A stretch of 64,000 nt of DNA from Streptomyces zaomyceticus (GTDB taxonomy: Bacteria; Actinomycetota; Actinomycetes; Streptomycetales; Streptomycetaceae). The notes beneath the pieces are model-generated. The model saw only the letters and a program-made list of their open reading frames with translations. It made no database searches and was not told the DNA's origin. Below, in pieces: positions 24,744 to 33,283 of this stretch; the stretch's first letter is position 1; each line of letters starts with the position of its first letter. The stretch covers positions 1-64,000 of the forward strand of contig NZ_BNBZ01000015.1 of NCBI RefSeq assembly GCF_014656215.1. Reading direction: 5' to 3'. The translations under genes and the position numbers were made by a program.

Positions 24744-27130
24744 CCGCCGGCTGGACGTGGACGTACGACCGGTACGAACCGGAACGCGAGCCGCTGGTCG
24801 AGGCGCTCTGCACCGTGGGCAACGGCCGGTTCGCCACGCGGGGCTCCGCTCCCGAGTGCACCGCCGGGGGTGCGCACTACCCGGGCACCTATCTGGCCGG
24901 CGGCTACGACCGGCTCACCTCGACCGTCGCAGGGCAGCAGGTCGAGAACGAGGATCTCGTCAACCTGCCGAACTGGACGCTTCTGCGCTACCGGCGCCTC
25001 CCGGACGACGGTCCGCCGGGCGACTGGCTCACTCCCGACGCCGGGGAACTGCGCCACTACGACGTGCAACTCGACCTGCGTGCGGGCGTTCTCACACGAC
25101 GTCTGTTCTACGAGGACGCCCACGGGCGGGGCCTGCGCGTCAGCCACATCCGCGTCGTGCACATGGGAGATCCGGGGTCGGCGGCTCAGTGCACCCTGTT
25201 CCGGGCCTATGGCTGGAGCGGTGCCGTCGAGGTGCGGTCCGCCCTCGACGGCGACATCACCAATGCCGGGGTCGAGCGCTACCGGCATCTGGACGGGCGC
25301 CATCTCGGCGACCACCGGACCGGGTTCAAGCCCGGCGGCGTCGCCTGGCTCACCTGTCGTACCGTCGACCCGGGCATCCGGATCGCCATGGCCGTGCGCA
25401 CAGTCACCCGCCCCGTTCGAGCCGCGCGGGAGGCAGCCACCTCGACCGGTACGGTGCAGACGTACCGTCTGCCGGTCGTTCCCCGCCGCTCGGCGATGGT
25501 CGTGAAGACACTGGCACTGCACACATCGATGGACCGGCCCGCCGCCGACCCGCTCACAGCAGCCACTGACCTGGTCGCTCGTGCCCCGGCCTTTCCCCAG
25601 CTGGTCTCCGCCCACAAGGCGGCCTGGCAGCGTGTCTGGAAACAGGGGGAGCTGCACGTGCCCGGGAAGGCGGGCCGCATCCTGCGGCTGCACGTGTTCC
25701 ATCTGCTGCAGACACTGTCCCCGCACACGGCGGAGCTCGACGTGGGCGTGCCCGCCAGGGGACTGCACGGTGAGGCGTACCGGGGGCACGTCTTCTGGGA
25801 CGAGCTCTTCGTCCTGCCCTACCTCGACCTCCATTTCCCCGAGGTGGCCCTGGCGCGGCTCATGTACCGGCACCGTCGACTGCCCGCCGGCCGCGAAGCC
25901 GCCCGTCTGGCCGGTCGTCAGGGCGGTATGTACCCCTGGCAGAGCGCTGGTTCAGGCCGGGAGGAGACCCAGGCCCTGCACCTCAACCCGCGCTCGGGGC
26001 GGTGGCTGGCCGACCACTCCAGACTGCAGCGTCACGTGGGCTCCGCCGTCGCGTTCAATGTCTGGAAGTACGCGCGGGCCACCGGCGACCGGGGGTTCCT
26101 CCACTCCGCCGGGGCAGAGATCCTCCTTGAGGTCGCCCGCTACTGGGCCGGCGCCGCCACGTTCGACCCTGCGCTCGGCCGCTACCGCATCCGGGGGGTG
26201 GTGGGACCGGACGAATACCACGACGGCTATCCCGATGCGACGGTCCCGGGCATCGACGACAACGCCTACACCAACGCGACCGCCGCATGGGTTCTCGCCC
26301 GCGGCCTCGACCTACTCGGCGAACTGCCCGTGGCCCGCCGTTCGGAACTGGCGGAGCAACTGTCGCTGGACGACGGCGAACTCACTCGCTGGGAGGACGT
26401 CTCCCGGCGCCTGTACGTACCGTTCCACCAGGGCGTGGTCAGCCAGTTCGAGGGATTCGGAGACCTGGCGGAGCTCGACTGGAAGGCGTACAGGGCCCGT
26501 TACGGCGACATTCGCAGGCTGGACCGGATCCTGGAGGCCGAGGGCGACACGGTCAACCGCTACCAGGCCTCGAAGCAGGCCGACACCCTCATGCTCGGCT
26601 ACCTCTTCCGGCCCGACGAGCTGTACGGCCTGTTCGACCGGCTCGGCTACGCGCTGGACGACGAGATGTGGCGTGCGACCGTCTCGTACTACCTGCGCCG
26701 CACCAGCCACGGCTCGACACTCAGCAGCCTCGTCCATGGATGGGTGCTGGCCCGGCAGAAGGGTGCCGACGCCTGGCGGTACTGCGAGGAGGCCCTGCTC
26801 GCCGACGTGGCCGACGTGCAGGGCGGAACGACCGGCGAGGGGATCCATCTCGGCGCGATGGCCGGCACGATCGACCTCGTCGAACGAGGGATCACCGGCC
26901 TGGAGACGGGACCGGAAGGGCTTCGAGTGGCTCCGGTGACGCTCGCGGAGATCCCCCGGTTCACCTTCACCGTGTGCGTCGGCCGTCATCGGGGCGTGCG
27001 CCTGAGGATGCTTCCCGGGCGGCTGGCGGTTCGGGTTCCTGCCTCGCCCGAGGGCCCGCTCACCGTCGAACTCCCCGGCGGACGGCGGGCGACCGTCGCA
27101 CCCGGACAGGAGCGCTGGTTCCGTCTGTGA
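24740..27130 (+). CDS. Glycoside hydrolase family 65 phosphorylase
   Basis: This 796-residue protein has normal length for GH65 disaccharide phosphorylases (maltose, trehalose, kojibiose types). The N-terminal beta-sandwich begins TVGNGRFATRGSAPE. The catalytic (alpha/alpha)6 barrel includes GEAYRGHVFWDELFVLPYLD and the acid motif VVGPDEYHDGYPD, with Glu492 as likely general acid. EGDTVNRYQASKQADTLML and HGSTLSSLVHGWV line the phosphate site. It would split an alpha-glucoside with phosphate to beta-glucose-1-phosphate, the substrate of the HAD enzyme translated just before it. The exact sugar is not deducible. Saved ATP would suit an energy-limited state. Confidence 0.88.
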   Translation: MTAGWTWTYDRYEPEREPLVEALCTVGNGRFATRGSAPECTAGGAHYPGTYLAGGYDRLTSTVAGQQVENEDLVNLPNWTLLRYRRLPDDGPPGDWLTPDAGELRHYDVQLDLRAGVLTRRLFYEDAHGRGLRVSHIRVVHMGDPGSAAQCTLFRAYGWSGAVEVRSALDGDITNAGVERYRHLDGRHLGDHRTGFKPGGVAWLTCRTVDPGIRIAMAVRTVTRPVRAAREAATSTGTVQTYRLPVVPRRSAMVVKTLALHTSMDRPAADPLTAATDLVARAPAFPQLVSAHKAAWQRVWKQGELHVPGKAGRILRLHVFHLLQTLSPHTAELDVGVPARGLHGEAYRGHVFWDELFVLPYLDLHFPEVALARLMYRHRRLPAGREAARLAGRQGGMYPWQSAGSGREETQALHLNPRSGRWLADHSRLQRHVGSAVAFNVWKYARATGDRGFLHSAGAEILLEVARYWAGAATFDPALGRYRIRGVVGPDEYHDGYPDATVPGIDDNAYTNATAAWVLARGLDLLGELPVARRSELAEQLSLDDGELTRWEDVSRRLYVPFHQGVVSQFEGFGDLAELDWKAYRARYGDIRRLDRILEAEGDTVNRYQASKQADTLMLGYLFRPDELYGLFDRLGYALDDEMWRATVSYYLRRTSHGSTLSSLVHGWVLARQKGADAWRYCEEALLADVADVQGGTTGEGIHLGAMAGTIDLVERGITGLETGPEGLRVAPVTLAEIPRFTFTVCVGRHRGVRLRMLPGRLAVRVPASPEGPLTVELPGGRRATVAPGQERWFRL

Positions 27131-27138
27131 GCGGAGGC

Positions 27139-28128
27139 TCAGTCGAAGGTGAGCACCTCGGAGACGGGCCGGCGCGGCGTGGCCCGCCCCTGGGGGCCGT
27201 AGCCCAGGCGGATCACCATGTGGACGAAGCCCGTCGTCGAAGCCGGATCGCGTACGGCGGAACGGAGTTCGGGCCACTCCAGGGGCTGCGACATGAGGGA
27301 GGTCGACAGTCCGTCGAGGGTGGCCCGGAGGAGGACCCGGTGCAGCGCCTGGCCGGCCGTCAGCCATTGCTGGGCATTGTCCTCGTACGTGCCGAGGAGG
27401 GCGATCTGCGGCCTCTTCTCGAAGCGAGCCGACGGGCGGTCGGGAGCTTTCCGGAGCGAGTCGAAGTCCCGGACCGGAGAGGTGACGTCGTACTGCCGCG
27501 GACCGAAGGCGTACGAAGGGATGCCCTCCGTCTGGGAGCCCTCGTCGGACGCACCTGTGCGCGTCCAGGCGGCGATCTCCGCGCGAACCGCCGCGTCAGC
27601 GGCCTCGAACCTTTCGGAGTCGTGGACGACCTCGAGGACGGCGTCGGTGTGCCAGTCGCCCGGCACGACCAGCCGGCAGCCCTCCAGGAGGGCCGAGGCC
27701 CGCAGACCGTCGACCACCTCGGAGGGGATCCGCTCCTCGGTGAAGGGGAAACGGCTGGTGTGGCGCTGCGACAGGGCGGCGTGGAGCGCGACGAGTCCGC
27801 GGTCGACGTCGTCCGCTCCGTGGAGTTCCACGTCGGCGAAGTGCCAGCGGTCCTCGGGGCGCGGCAGCAGCCGGACCTCGGCGTGCCGGCCTCTGTGCGC
27901 GGCGCCGACCCGCAGACCGAACAGGGCGGCGCCACAGCCGAGGTGGAGGGCACGGTGGTCCGGGTCCTCGTGCGGCATGCCGCGCAGCGGATCGCCGTGC
28001 AGCTCGATGACGCCCGCGTCCGTCCTGCACACGAATGTCCAGGGCTGTGCGTTGTGCATCGAGGGTGCCGTGACGGCGTCTTCGATCAGCGACGTCACGA
28101 ACGGTCGGGTCAGAGCGGTGGTAGACAC
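27139..28128 (-). CDS. Acg family FMN-binding oxidoreductase
   Basis: This 329-residue protein belongs to the Acg group of nitroreductase-fold proteins (mycobacterial Rv2032, a DosR regulon member). The N-terminal motif is AVTAPSMHNAQPWTFVCR, the middle has QRHTSRFPFTEERI, and the second half-domain has AQQWLTAGQALHRVLLRATL followed by SLMSQPLEWPELR. Acg proteins bind FMN but are thought to store rather than turn it over. The start is a GTG with an AGGA site. It converges with GH65 (8-bp gap) and lies just downstream of CBS-4 on the same strand (22-bp gap). Confidence 0.88.
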   Translation of the reverse strand: MSTTALTRPFVTSLIEDAVTAPSMHNAQPWTFVCRTDAGVIELHGDPLRGMPHEDPDHRALHLGCGAALFGLRVGAAHRGRHAEVRLLPRPEDRWHFADVELHGADDVDRGLVALHAALSQRHTSRFPFTEERIPSEVVDGLRASALLEGCRLVVPGDWHTDAVLEVVHDSERFEAADAAVRAEIAAWTRTGASDEGSQTEGIPSYAFGPRQYDVTSPVRDFDSLRKAPDRPSARFEKRPQIALLGTYEDNAQQWLTAGQALHRVLLRATLDGLSTSLMSQPLEWPELRSAVRDPASTTGFVHMVIRLGYGPQGRATPRRPVSEVLTFD

Positions 28129-28150
28129 GGTTCGTCCTGTCTGCGGTGAG

Positions 28151-28774
28151 TCACCAAGCGATGTCGTGCGGAGTCCGGGCGGACGGGGCGGGACGTACGT
28201 CGTCCTCGTGGAAGGACAGCCGGTCCACGACGGCGACGACGCCGTCGACCCTCTCGGCGAGTCCCACGAGCATCAGGACCTGGCTCTGCCGCCGGACGCG
28301 GCCCCCCAGTGTCACCACGCCGTCCAGGACGTGCACGTCCACCGCGTCCCCTGGCAGGTCCATGGCATCCGTGAGGACGTCCTCGCGGATGCGGTGCCGT
28401 ATCTCCGAGTCCGGGCGGAGATAGACGCAGAGCAGATCACGACGCGTCACGATGCCCACCAGCCGTTCCTCCTCGTCGACCACGGGAAGGCGCTCGACTC
28501 CGCGGCGCACCATCAGCCGTGCCGCGTCCGCCACGGTCTCCTCGGCGTGCACCGTGACGGCCGGCGTGGTCATCAGGCCCCGCGCCGTCAGCTCGTCGCT
28601 GGACAGGAGGTCGCTCTCGGAGACGACACCCATGACACGGTCCTCCTCGTCCACGACGGGGACCCCGCTGATGTCGTGCTCGACGAGCAGCTTCGCCACA
28701 TCCCTGAACGACGCCGCGGGGACGGCGGAGACCACGTCGTCGGTCATCAGGCCGCCGACCTTCATGTGCTTCAT
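28151..28774 (-). CDS. CBS-domain pair with BON domain (CBS-4)
   Basis: The 207-residue protein has two CBS repeats (ASFRDVAKLLVEHDISGVPV with DRVMGVVSESDLL, then RGVERLPVVDEEERLVGIVT with RRDLLCVYLRP) and a BON domain (VDVHVLDGVVTLGGRVRR). I prefer the ATG at 28774 over the GTG one codon earlier because AGGAGG is better spaced. Together with the downstream acg gene it forms a short operon. Three island-type palindromes lie 80-165 bp upstream. Confidence 0.88.
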   Translation of the reverse strand: MKHMKVGGLMTDDVVSAVPAASFRDVAKLLVEHDISGVPVVDEEDRVMGVVSESDLLSSDELTARGLMTTPAVTVHAEETVADAARLMVRRGVERLPVVDEEERLVGIVTRRDLLCVYLRPDSEIRHRIREDVLTDAMDLPGDAVDVHVLDGVVTLGGRVRRQSQVLMLVGLAERVDGVVAVVDRLSFHEDDVRPAPSARTPHDIAW

Positions 28775-28853
28775 CACCGAGCCTCCTGTCCGAGGGGCCG
28801 GCCGGTGTGTTGTCCCGTGTCTCCACCCTCCCTCGCACGCCCGGGGGCGGCGA

Positions 28854-28938
28854 GGGCCGAACGGTCCACCCTCAGGCCCGAACGGGCACGACGTCGCCGG
28901 TCCGCGCTCTGTCCTGTTCGGGTAGGACCTTCGGTCCC
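28854..28938. promoter_or_regulatory. Cluster of three DosR/OsdR-like palindromes upstream of CBS-4/acg
   Basis: GGGCCGAACGGTCC (28854-28867), GGCCCGAACGGGCA (28875-28888, starts 21 bp apart) and GGACCTTCGGTCCC (28925-28938). The first two have the two-turn spacing seen at 13367-13400. The third is an exact palindrome apart from its centre and outer base. All lie within the 266-bp gap before the pst operon. Confidence 0.5.
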
Positions 28939-29040
28939 GTCATGGGCCCCAGAGGCACAGGCGGGGCCTGTGCCCGTCGTCGCGGTCGCGTCGCCACGGC
29001 GGGCACAGGTTCCGTCCGGCACGGCGGGACGGACGGGTGC

Positions 29041-29775
29041 TCAGACGGCCGCCGCGGAAGGCTCGCGGGTGTTCGCCAGGTCGATGCGGACCGTCCGGTC
29101 GCAGAGCCGTTCCACCTGTGCGGGGTCGTGCGAGACGAGCAGGACCGTTCGGTTGCCCCGCAGGGCCGCCACGGACTCCTCGACGGTGTCGCGGCTCCGC
29201 TCGTCCAGGGCGCTGGTCGGCTCGTCGAGCAGGAGGGCCGCCGGTTCGAGGGCCAGGGCCCGGGCCAGGCAGAGCCGTTGGCGCTGGCCGTTGGACAGCG
29301 TCTGGGCCGGGGTGTCCAGCCGGTCGGAGATCTCGCTCCACAGGCCCGCTTCGCGCAGAGCCTGCTCGACGCGGTCGTGCATCTCCGTCCGGGACGCCCG
29401 TACCAGGTGACGGAGGCCGAAGAGGGCGTTGTCCAGGATGCTGCCGCCGAAGACCACGGGGGTCTGCGGTACCAGGACGACGGTGCTGCGCAGGTCGGCG
29501 TCGCCCTTGCCGTACCGGACGGGACGCCCGAGGACCTCGACCTCGCCCTGACGGCGGAGCCCGTGGGGCAGCAGGTCGACCAGGGCGCGGAGCACGGTGG
29601 ATTTCCCGGCGCCCGACGGGCCGCACAGGCCGGTGGTGGATCCGGCGGCCAGCTCGAACGTCACCGGTCCGACCAGACGCTTGGAGCCGTCGAGGATCTG
29701 CAGGTCCCGGACCGCGATGACCGTCCCGTCGGCCTTGCCGCGCGGGGTCGTGGCACCGGTTGTCACGTCGTCCAT
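29041..29775 (-). CDS. pstB: Phosphate-type ABC transporter ATP-binding protein
   Basis: This 244-residue ATPase has Walker A CGPSGAGKST (about 51-60), the Q-loop VLVPQTPVVFGGSILDN, signature LSNGQRQRLCLARAL, Walker B ALLLDEPTSALD and the H-loop VSHDP. It energises uptake through the permease encoded upstream, whose 3' end it overlaps by 13 bp. AAGGAG lies 8 bases before its ATG. The order is pstS, fused pstCA, pstB. The family also includes UgpC-like and lipid ATPases; the PstB call rests mainly on its operon partners. No phoU gene follows. Confidence 0.78.
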   Translation of the reverse strand: MDDVTTGATTPRGKADGTVIAVRDLQILDGSKRLVGPVTFELAAGSTTGLCGPSGAGKSTVLRALVDLLPHGLRRQGEVEVLGRPVRYGKGDADLRSTVVLVPQTPVVFGGSILDNALFGLRHLVRASRTEMHDRVEQALREAGLWSEISDRLDTPAQTLSNGQRQRLCLARALALEPAALLLDEPTSALDERSRDTVEESVAALRGNRTVLLVSHDPAQVERLCDRTVRIDLANTREPSAAAV

Positions 29776-31595
29776 CGTCGTGCTCCTTCGAAGCGGTTGC
29801 GCAGGAGGACCGCCAGGCCGAGCAGGCCCGCGGTGATCAGGACCAGGACGAGGGCGCTGCCCCACGCCTGGGCGATCGCCTCGGGGGCGCCCGAGTCCTG
29901 CGACAGGGTGAAGATGTGCGTGGGCAGGGCCTGGACCGGAGCGTCGACGATGCCGGTCGGGAGGGCGGGGGCCCCGAAGAACACCGTGGCGGTGAAGATC
30001 AGGGGAGCCGTCTCGCCCGCCGCCCGGGCCAGGCCGAGCAGCAGGCCGGTGAGCGTGGCCGGCCAGGTGTACGGGATGACCACGGAGCGGACGTACTGGG
30101 ATCCGGTGAGGCCCAGGGCGAGCGCGGCCTCGGTGATCTCGCCCGGCATGCTCCGGATCCGGCCCGCGGTGGTGAGGGCGACCACCGGCACCACCACCGG
30201 CACCAGGACCACGGCGCCGGCCAGCCAGGAACGACCCCAGCCCATGGTCGTGCAGAAGAGGACGTACCCCGCGAGGCCCAGCAGGATGGTGGGCGTCCCG
30301 CCGATCGCCACGGTCAGCGTCTCCAGGACGCGGGTGGTTCTCGCGGAGGCACGCGTGCCGATCACGATGCCCGCTCCGTAGCCGAGCGGAAGGGCGATCA
30401 GTGCCGTGGTCGCGAGGAGCAGGAGCGTACCGATGATCTGGTCGCGGATGCCGCCACCTGCCGCGCCTTCGGAGGGCGAGAACCAGAAGACCGGATGGAG
30501 TGCCGCGCCGCCGCGGGCCAGCAGGATGCCGAGCATGCCGACGAGCAGGGCCCCCGGCAGCAGCAGGGCCCCGAGCCGGACGACGGTGGTGATCCGGTCC
30601 TTCGGAGTGCGCAGCCACGCGGAGGACCGCCGGGCACGCGGAGCGCGAGCGGCCCGTCCCGTGGAGCCGCGGGTGCCCCACACGGTGGCGACGGCGACCA
30701 GGGCCAGCAGGATGACGCCCAGTCCGCACAGCGCCGCGAAGTACGGGCCGGAGGTGCCCGCCAGCATCGGCTCGGGGCCTGCCAGCTTGGTGGTGAGCGT
30801 CTGACCGGGGCGTACGAGGGAGGAGAGGACGTCCCCCGGCGACTCCGGCAACCGTCCGTCGGCGCGGCCGATGACCATGAAGACCGCGATGGCCTCACCC
30901 AGTGCCCGCGCAAGGCCGAGGAGGACGCCGGCGCGCATGCCCGACCGGGCCTGGGGCAGGACGGCGGACCGGACGACCTCGCGGCGGGTCAGGCCGAGGG
31001 AGTACGCGGCCTCCCGGTACCGGCCGGGTACGGCGGCCAGTGCGTCGACGCTGACCGCCACGATCGTCGGCATGATCATCACGGCGAGGACGATGCCGGC
31101 GGCGAGGAGGCTGTCGCCGCCCGGCACGTCACCGAGGTCCGCCACGAACGGCCGGATCACCATGATGCCGATCAGGCCGTAGACGATGGAGGGGACCGCT
31201 GCCAGGAGTTCGATGCTCAGGCGTAGCGGCTTGGCGAGTCGGGGCGGCAGGTACTCGGACAGGGCGACGGCCGCCGCCCAGCCGATCGGGACGGCGAGGA
31301 CCAGTGCCAGGACGCACACGGCCGCCGAGCCGTAGATCATGGCCAGGCCGCCGAAGGCGAGGGTTCCCGGACTCCAGGTGGACGAGGTGAAGAGGGCCGT
31401 CCAGTCGACGGTTCCGCTCGCGATGCCCGTGACCAGGTAGCCGAGCAGGACCACGAGGGTGAGCAGCACGGACAGGATGCCGCTGTACGCCCAACTCCAG
31501 ACCCATCTCGCCCGGTTGCCGCGGCCGCTCCCGGAGGAGGGCCGCGACAGGGTGGGTCCGGGCGCCCGGGCGGGGCGCTCCAGAGTGAGACCCAT
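29763..31595 (-). CDS. Fused PstC-PstA phosphate permease
   Basis: This 610-residue membrane protein joins both permease subunits in one chain. The N-terminal PstC half shows AVPSIVYGLIGIMVIRPFVA, SVDALAAVPGRYREAAYSLG and ARALGEAIAVFMVIG. The PstA half (from about 335) has GGTPTILLGLAGYVL, ALALGLTGSQYVRSVVIPYT and ARAAGETAPLIFT. Each half keeps the cytoplasmic EAA loop that contacts PstB. Most bacteria encode PstC and PstA separately. It starts 2 bp after the pstS stop and overlaps pstB. Since PstS-type systems cannot always tell phosphate from arsenate, location beside an arsenic island is notable. Confidence 0.88.
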   Translation of the reverse strand: MGLTLERPARAPGPTLSRPSSGSGRGNRARWVWSWAYSGILSVLLTLVVLLGYLVTGIASGTVDWTALFTSSTWSPGTLAFGGLAMIYGSAAVCVLALVLAVPIGWAAAVALSEYLPPRLAKPLRLSIELLAAVPSIVYGLIGIMVIRPFVADLGDVPGGDSLLAAGIVLAVMIMPTIVAVSVDALAAVPGRYREAAYSLGLTRREVVRSAVLPQARSGMRAGVLLGLARALGEAIAVFMVIGRADGRLPESPGDVLSSLVRPGQTLTTKLAGPEPMLAGTSGPYFAALCGLGVILLALVAVATVWGTRGSTGRAARAPRARRSSAWLRTPKDRITTVVRLGALLLPGALLVGMLGILLARGGAALHPVFWFSPSEGAAGGGIRDQIIGTLLLLATTALIALPLGYGAGIVIGTRASARTTRVLETLTVAIGGTPTILLGLAGYVLFCTTMGWGRSWLAGAVVLVPVVVPVVALTTAGRIRSMPGEITEAALALGLTGSQYVRSVVIPYTWPATLTGLLLGLARAAGETAPLIFTATVFFGAPALPTGIVDAPVQALPTHIFTLSQDSGAPEAIAQAWGSALVLVLITAGLLGLAVLLRNRFEGARRWTT

Positions 31596-31597
31596 GG

Positions 31598-32518
31598 TCA
31601 GAGGCCCATCTGCTCGCGCGTGAGGTAGCCGTGCTTGGGCAGCAGCTTCTGGCCCTCGGGCGAGAGGATGTAGTCGATGTACTGCTTGACGGCGCCCTTC
31701 GGGCTTCCATTGGTGATCATGTACAGCGGACGGGTCATCGGGTACGCGCCGGACGCCACGTTCGCCAGCGTGGGGGCGACGCCCTCCAGGGGCACGGCGA
31801 CCAGTTCGGGGTGTCCGTCGATGAAGCCGGTCGACAGCGGGGCGACCGAACCGCGGGTGGACTTCAGCTTGTTGCGGGTCTCCAGGTTGCCGCCGACGAT
31901 GGCGTAGTTCGCGGACTTGGGCGGGGCCGGCGGCTCGTCCTTGCCGTAGATGAACTTGTCGAGCACCTCACGGGTGCCGCGGCCGGGCTCCTTGTCGTAC
32001 ACGAAGACCTGGAGGTCGGGGCCGCCGACCTCCTTCCAGTTGGTGATCTTCCCCTCGAACAGGCCCGCCACCTGCGCCTTGGACAGGCCCTTGACCCCGC
32101 CGTCGGCCACTTCCTTCGTGATGATGACGCCGACGGCGTCCGCGCCGATCTGTGTGGTGACGAAGTCCGTGTCGGGGTACGCCTTGTGGTCCTTGTCGGA
32201 CAGGGGCTTGGAGCTGAGGGCGATGTTGATCTGGCCGGTGCCGAGCTGGGAGATGCCGCCGGCGGAGCCGCCCTGGGTGGCGACGGTGATGTTCAGGCCC
32301 TTGGCCTTGAGTGCCTCGGCGGCGTCGGAGGCGACCGGGGCGACGGTGGTCGAGCCGCTGGCCTGGATCGCGTCCGAGCCGGCCTTCGCGGAGCCGGCGC
32401 AGCCGGCCAGGGCGGCGGTGAGGACGAGAGCGGCGGAGGCGGCGGAGGTGCCCTGGCGGACACGCCGTCCGGTGGGGCGCGGTGCTCTCCTGCGGATTTC
32501 GGTGGACATGAAAGACAT
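31598..32518 (-). CDS. pstS: PstS-like phosphate-binding lipoprotein
   Basis: This 306-residue secreted lipoprotein captures phosphate outside the membrane. The signal peptide (SAASAALVLTAALAGC) ends in an LAGC lipobox. The mature domain begins AIQASGSTTVAPVASDAAEA, then TVATQGGSAGGISQLGTGQI and YDKEPGRGTREVLDKFIYGK, the phosphate-binding segments of the family. The start may be the first ATG (32518) or the ATG three codons on. The gene heads the pst operon and is divergent from the arsL operon across a 765-bp gap. Confidence 0.87.
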   Translation of the reverse strand: MSFMSTEIRRRAPRPTGRRVRQGTSAASAALVLTAALAGCAGSAKAGSDAIQASGSTTVAPVASDAAEALKAKGLNITVATQGGSAGGISQLGTGQINIALSSKPLSDKDHKAYPDTDFVTTQIGADAVGVIITKEVADGGVKGLSKAQVAGLFEGKITNWKEVGGPDLQVFVYDKEPGRGTREVLDKFIYGKDEPPAPPKSANYAIVGGNLETRNKLKSTRGSVAPLSTGFIDGHPELVAVPLEGVAPTLANVASGAYPMTRPLYMITNGSPKGAVKQYIDYILSPEGQKLLPKHGYLTREQMGL

Positions 32519-33283
32519 GGCGGTGCCTTTGCGGTGAGGGAAGGGTGGGAGTCGGGGAAGGCCGTCGGCGGAACGCCGGGGCCGGGCCGGGCGAGCCCGC
32601 AGGCGTTCTGGGCGCGCGGCGTGGTGGACGCCGAGGGTGTGGGTGATGGCTGCTGACGATGTGCAGCCGGATGTCCTTGCGATCCTTGTCGCGTTCCCCG
32701 TTGAACTCGCTCAGGACCGTTGGGGCTGTCGTGGGGCGCTTGCGCGCCCGAACGACGGTGCTCGGCCCGCTCCCCTTGTGACAGGGCCCGAAGCATCAGG
32801 GCATCGGTGTCCGTTCACCCGCTGACCCCGGGTGCGGACCGCGATGCCGTGGGCGAACGCTACCGCCTCCGAGTTGTCCTGGCGAGATCTTGATGGACGA
32901 AATCATCGATGATCAGCGATTGAATTTGAGTCATGCGCGGGGCCGGCGGGTGTGCCGCCGAGGGGCGGCCACGAAATCCGAAGCCGCACGGGTCGTCGGT
33001 CTACTCCCTATCCCCAGATGGCTTCAAGCTGTGTGAACAAACGGATTCAAGCGGATGACCTCTCTTCGCAACCAGCCACAGAGGAGGGCGAATCGGGGCA
33101 GTGGCGCTGTGCGGCCACGGGGGTCGGAGAGATGGGCTTTCAGTCATTCATCGATCTATTGACATACATCGCTCGATGCTGGCAGGGTTCCGGCCGTCGG
33201 TCGACAGCGTCGTTACCGACCTCGGCTCTGACCCGGCCCCACCTCGAACCGTCACGCTCCTTGATCACTCCCTGGGGGGAAGT
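32519..33283. other. Intergenic region between pstS and arsL operons
   Basis: I see no gene in this 765-bp gap. It holds an AT-richer stretch with a palindrome ATCATCGATGAT (32902-32913) followed by CAGCGATTGAATTTGAG, resembling the ATCGA-containing ArsR sites elsewhere in the island. It also holds the duplicated arsL promoter (33145-33207) and roughly 90 bases of predicted leader before arsL. The first 380 bp next to pstS carry no motif I recognise with confidence. Confidence 0.5.
33145..33207 (+). promoter_or_regulatory. ArsR-type promoter of the arsL operon (copy 1 of a 63-bp repeat)
   Basis: The segment contains a consensus -35 TTGACA (33159-33164), an 18-bp spacer and a possible -10 CAGGGT (33183-33188). 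The -35 is embedded in ATCTATTGACATACATCG, the kind of AT-rich imperfect dyad bound by ArsR repressors. It agrees with 44292-44354 at 61 of 63 positions. Similarity continues weakly on both sides. The start of transcription would fall near 33195. Confidence 0.75.

Noticed and set aside
32813..32835. GTTCACCCGCT followed by GACCCCGGGTG upstream of pstS, like a PHO box
   Set aside because: Only the first unit resembles the 11-nt PhoP repeat and the second departs from it, so PhoP control is likely on general grounds but not shown here.
33101..33283. N-terminal extension of the ArsL-type protein
   Set aside because: It would translate the duplicated promoter, and the residues resemble no ArsL region. 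The GTG at 33284 begins the recognised domain.
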